Part shown: piece after piece, positions 14,450-15,855 of the stretch
Layout of the letters: each line of letters opens with the position of its first letter
Position numbering within the stretch: position 1 is the first letter of the stretch
NCBI GenBank assembly: GCA_035702985.1
Contig: DASSZD010000054.1
Coordinates: forward strand, 1 to 15,855
Direction of reading: 5' to 3'
Length of the DNA stretch: 15,855 nucleotides
Source of the DNA: JAKAXG01 sp035702985
Lineage (GTDB): Bacteria > Actinomycetota > Acidimicrobiia > Acidimicrobiales > Palsa-688
Position numbers and translations under genes: made by a program
The notes under the pieces: generated by a model
Seen by the model: only the letters and a program-made list of their open reading frames with translations
Database searches by the model: none
What the model was told of the DNA's origin: nothing

Positions 14450-14455
14450 ATTCTA
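14450..14455 (-). promoter_or_regulatory. Probable -10 box of the sufR-like gene
   Basis: On the minus strand TAGAAT is one base from the TATAAT consensus and ends 6 nt before the GTG start at 14443. A transcript would therefore begin at or next to the start codon, giving a leaderless mRNA. No good -35 box is seen at 17 nt upstream. Confidence 0.5.
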
Positions 14456-14473
14456 ACTACCTACGTAGTAGAA
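14451..14473. promoter_or_regulatory. Nested dyad in the sufR-like/mrp intergenic region, likely operator
   Basis: ACTAC-CTAC-GTAGT (14456-14469) is a perfect inverted repeat with a 4-nt centre that is flanked by TTCTA on the left and TAGAA on the right. The core also contains the palindrome CTACGTAG. It lies directly against, and partly over, the -10 box of the sufR-like gene, in the space where a repressor would block RNA polymerase. It is AT-richer than everything around it. The 93-bp gap also serves the divergent mrp gene, so both sides could be regulated from this site. Confidence 0.6.
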
Positions 14474-14536
14474 ATCTCCCGCCCCCTCGGCGGGGCCCCG
14501 CCCGCAGCGCGGCCCGCCGGAGAGAAGGACGCTCCC

Positions 14537-15760
14537 ATGGCTCTCAGCGAGCAGCAACTGATCGAAGCTCTCCGCCCGGTTACCGACCCCGAGCTCCACC
14601 TGAGCATCGTGGACCTCGGTATGGTGCGCGGCGTCAGCGCCCGCCGGGGCCACGTGTCGGCGACCATCGCCCTGACCGTGGCCGGCTGCCCCATGCGCGA
14701 CGAGGTCACCCGCCGGGTGCGCCAGGCGCTGGGCCAGGTCAAAGGGGTGAAGGACGTCCAGGTGGAGCTGACCGTGATGAGCCCCGAGGAGCTCCAGCGG
14801 GTCCGTTCGCAGGTGGCCGGCCGGTCCGGCGACCCCCAGGCGTGGGGCGGCGGCCAACCGGCGACGGTGTCGGCCGCGGCCGGCGGCGGCCACTCCCACG
14901 GCGGGGGCCACTCCCACGGCGGCGCCCCCTCCGGCCGGCCGCTCGGCCACGAGGAGGGCCGGCCCAACCGGTTCGGCCCGCAGAGCCGGACCCGGGTCAT
15001 CGGCATCAGCTCCGGCAAGGGCGGGGTGGGCAAGTCGTCGGTGACGGTCAACCTGGCCGTGGCCATGGCCCGGGCCGGCCACGACGTCGGGGTGCTCGAC
15101 GCCGACGTGTACGGATTCTCGGTTCCCGGCATGCTCGGGGTGGAGGAGGAGCCGACGGTCCAGGACCTCAAGATGGTCCCGCCGGAAGCTCACGGGGTCC
15201 GCTGCATCTCTATGGGTTTCTTCCTCGACGACGAGCAGCCCGTGGTGTGGCGGGGACCGATGCTGCACAAGGCGCTGGAGCAGTTCCTCGTCGACGTCGA
15301 CTGGCGGGACCCGGAGTTCCTGCTCATCGACATGCCCCCCGGTACCGGCGACGTGGCGTTGTCCATGGCCCAGTACCTGCCCACCTCCGAGATGTACGTG
15401 GTCACCACCCCCCAGCCGGCCGCCCGCCGGGTGGCCCAGCGCAGCGCCTACATGGCCAAGAAGCTCAACCTGCCCATGCGCGGGGTCATCGAGAACATGA
15501 GCTGGTGGACCGCGCCCGACGGCTCCCGCCAGACGCTGTTCGGGGAGGGGGGCGGGGCGCAGCTGGCCGAGGAGCTGGGGGTCCCGCTGCTGGGCCAGAT
15601 CCCCCTCGACCCGGCCCTGCGGGAGGGAGGAGACGCCGGCGCCCCCATCACCGCTACCAGCCCCGACTCCGACGCGGCCCGGGCGTTCGCCGACGTGGCC
15701 GCCGCCATAGTCAACCGGGGGCGGGCCCGGGTGTTCCGCCCGGAGCTCACCGTCCGTTAG
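14537..15760 (+). CDS. mrp: MIP18-Mrp/ApbC P-loop ATPase, iron-sulfur cluster carrier
   Basis: This 407-residue protein would bind and transfer Fe-S clusters to target proteins in the cytosol. Residues 1-85 are a MIP18/DUF59 domain, with DPEL (17-20), SIVDLGMV and Cys51 in AGCPM. Residues 152-400 are the Mrp NTPase, with deviant Walker A GKGGVGKS (160-167), DADVYGFSVPGMLG and LLIDMPPGTGD. The joining linker has a His-rich repeat, HSHGGGHSHGG (119-129). The CxxC that binds the cluster in many Mrp/ApbC proteins is absent: after ENMSWW the sequence is TAPDGSRQTLFGEGGG. Actinobacterial Mrp proteins such as that of Mycobacterium also read LPDG there. AGAAGGA lies 7 nt before the ATG. The gene is divergent from the sufR-like gene. 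Confidence 0.93.
   Translation: MALSEQQLIEALRPVTDPELHLSIVDLGMVRGVSARRGHVSATIALTVAGCPMRDEVTRRVRQALGQVKGVKDVQVELTVMSPEELQRVRSQVAGRSGDPQAWGGGQPATVSAAAGGGHSHGGGHSHGGAPSGRPLGHEEGRPNRFGPQSRTRVIGISSGKGGVGKSSVTVNLAVAMARAGHDVGVLDADVYGFSVPGMLGVEEEPTVQDLKMVPPEAHGVRCISMGFFLDDEQPVVWRGPMLHKALEQFLVDVDWRDPEFLLIDMPPGTGDVALSMAQYLPTSEMYVVTTPQPAARRVAQRSAYMAKKLNLPMRGVIENMSWWTAPDGSRQTLFGEGGGAQLAEELGVPLLGQIPLDPALREGGDAGAPITATSPDSDAARAFADVAAAIVNRGRARVFRPELTVR
14888..14923 (+). repeat. 18-bp direct repeat encoding the Mrp His-rich linker
   Basis: GGCCACTCCCACGGCGGG at 14888 is repeated at 14906 with one final mismatch. The two copies encode GHSHGG twice between the MIP18 and NTPase domains. The period keeps the frame. 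Confidence 0.85.
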
Positions 15761-15779
15761 AGGGGCCCCGGCCGGGTAC

Positions 15780-15829
15780 CGGCGCTGCGGATGCGGCCGG
15801 CGCCGCCCATCTGTGAGCCGGATTTTTTT
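15780..15829 (+). terminator. Probable terminator after mrp
   Basis: A strong GC hairpin pairs 15780-15787 with 15798-15805 (8 pairs including one G-T, 10-nt loop). An alternative 5-bp stem pairs CCGGC (15797) with GCCGG (15817) and is followed at once by A and seven T residues (15823-15829). The two stems exclude each other. The T-run is the only one of this length I noticed in the window, and it lies 62 bp past the mrp stop, which fits intrinsic termination. Confidence 0.5.
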
Positions 15830-15841
15830 CTGTGAGCCGAA
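15811..15841. repeat. Short direct repeat at the window edge
   Basis: CTGTGAGCCGGA (15811-15822) and CTGTGAGCCGAA (15830-15841) are near-identical 12-bp copies 19 bp apart, separated by the T-run. The last 45 bp of the window are clearly AT-richer than the rest. Whether more copies follow cannot be seen. Confidence 0.6.
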
Positions 15842-15855
15842 TTCGCAACCAGAGA

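Noticed and set aside
15811..15841. Terminal repeats of an insertion sequence
   Set aside because: The copies are direct, not inverted, only 19 bp apart, and no transposase is present in the window.

Overview
The window is very GC-rich DNA, packed with genes in both orientations. Many start at GTG or TTG and overlap at GTGA, ATGA or TTGA junctions. The DUF5317 protein, the Mrp type without a CxxC pair, and the base composition point to an actinobacterium. I would guess Acidimicrobiia or a close relative, but this rests on overall resemblance and not on a marker gene.

Layout. (1) 1-3082 is metabolic housekeeping: the last codons of an acyl-CoA dehydrogenase, then on the minus strand ribose-5-phosphate isomerase A and a VOC/glyoxalase-fold protein, a plus-strand Prx5-type peroxiredoxin, and a minus-strand TetR regulator overlapping a PaaI-like hotdog thioesterase. 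(2) 3083-3661 has no convincing gene. It holds a possible promoter and inverted repeat upstream of the TetR gene and, at its far end, tandem repeats that start inside the next gene's stop-codon region. (3) 3662-5376 (minus) encodes a GT4-like glycosyltransferase coupled to a DUF5317 membrane protein. (4) 5399-12320 (plus) is a complete System I cytochrome c maturation operon in the order ccmA-B-C-D-E-F-G-H. Every gene overlaps the next by 1-11 bp, and the last gene fuses CcmH to a CcmI-like TPR domain. (5) 12321-12474 is a 44-bp tandem repeat between convergent genes. (6) 12475-15760 looks like an iron-sulfur island: a NifS-like cysteine desulfurase and a SufR-like winged-helix regulator with three cysteines (minus) face a divergent MIP18-Mrp P-loop ATPase (plus). 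A dyad symmetry sits directly on the likely sufR-like promoter. (7) The last 95 bp hold a probable terminator and a short direct repeat that may continue beyond the window.

How the genes fit together. The ccm products export haem (CcmABCD), carry it covalently (CcmE), reduce and present apocytochrome cysteines (CcmG, CcmH) and ligate the two (CcmF). This implies that the organism makes multihaem or respiratory c-type cytochromes. The Fe-S island would supply persulfide sulfur (NifS-like) and a cluster carrier (Mrp) under an Fe-S-sensing repressor. Its position beside the haem operon suggests a shared metal-cofactor neighbourhood, but nothing here shows common regulation.

The most unusual features are the minisatellite-like repeats at gene ends and linkers (ccmA, ccmF, ccmH, mrp) and past the stop codons of two genes, the divergent residues in the desulfurase, and the dyad-overlapped, possibly leaderless sufR-like promoter. 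I do not see a wholly new system. Mobile elements, CRISPR arrays and RNA genes were not found.
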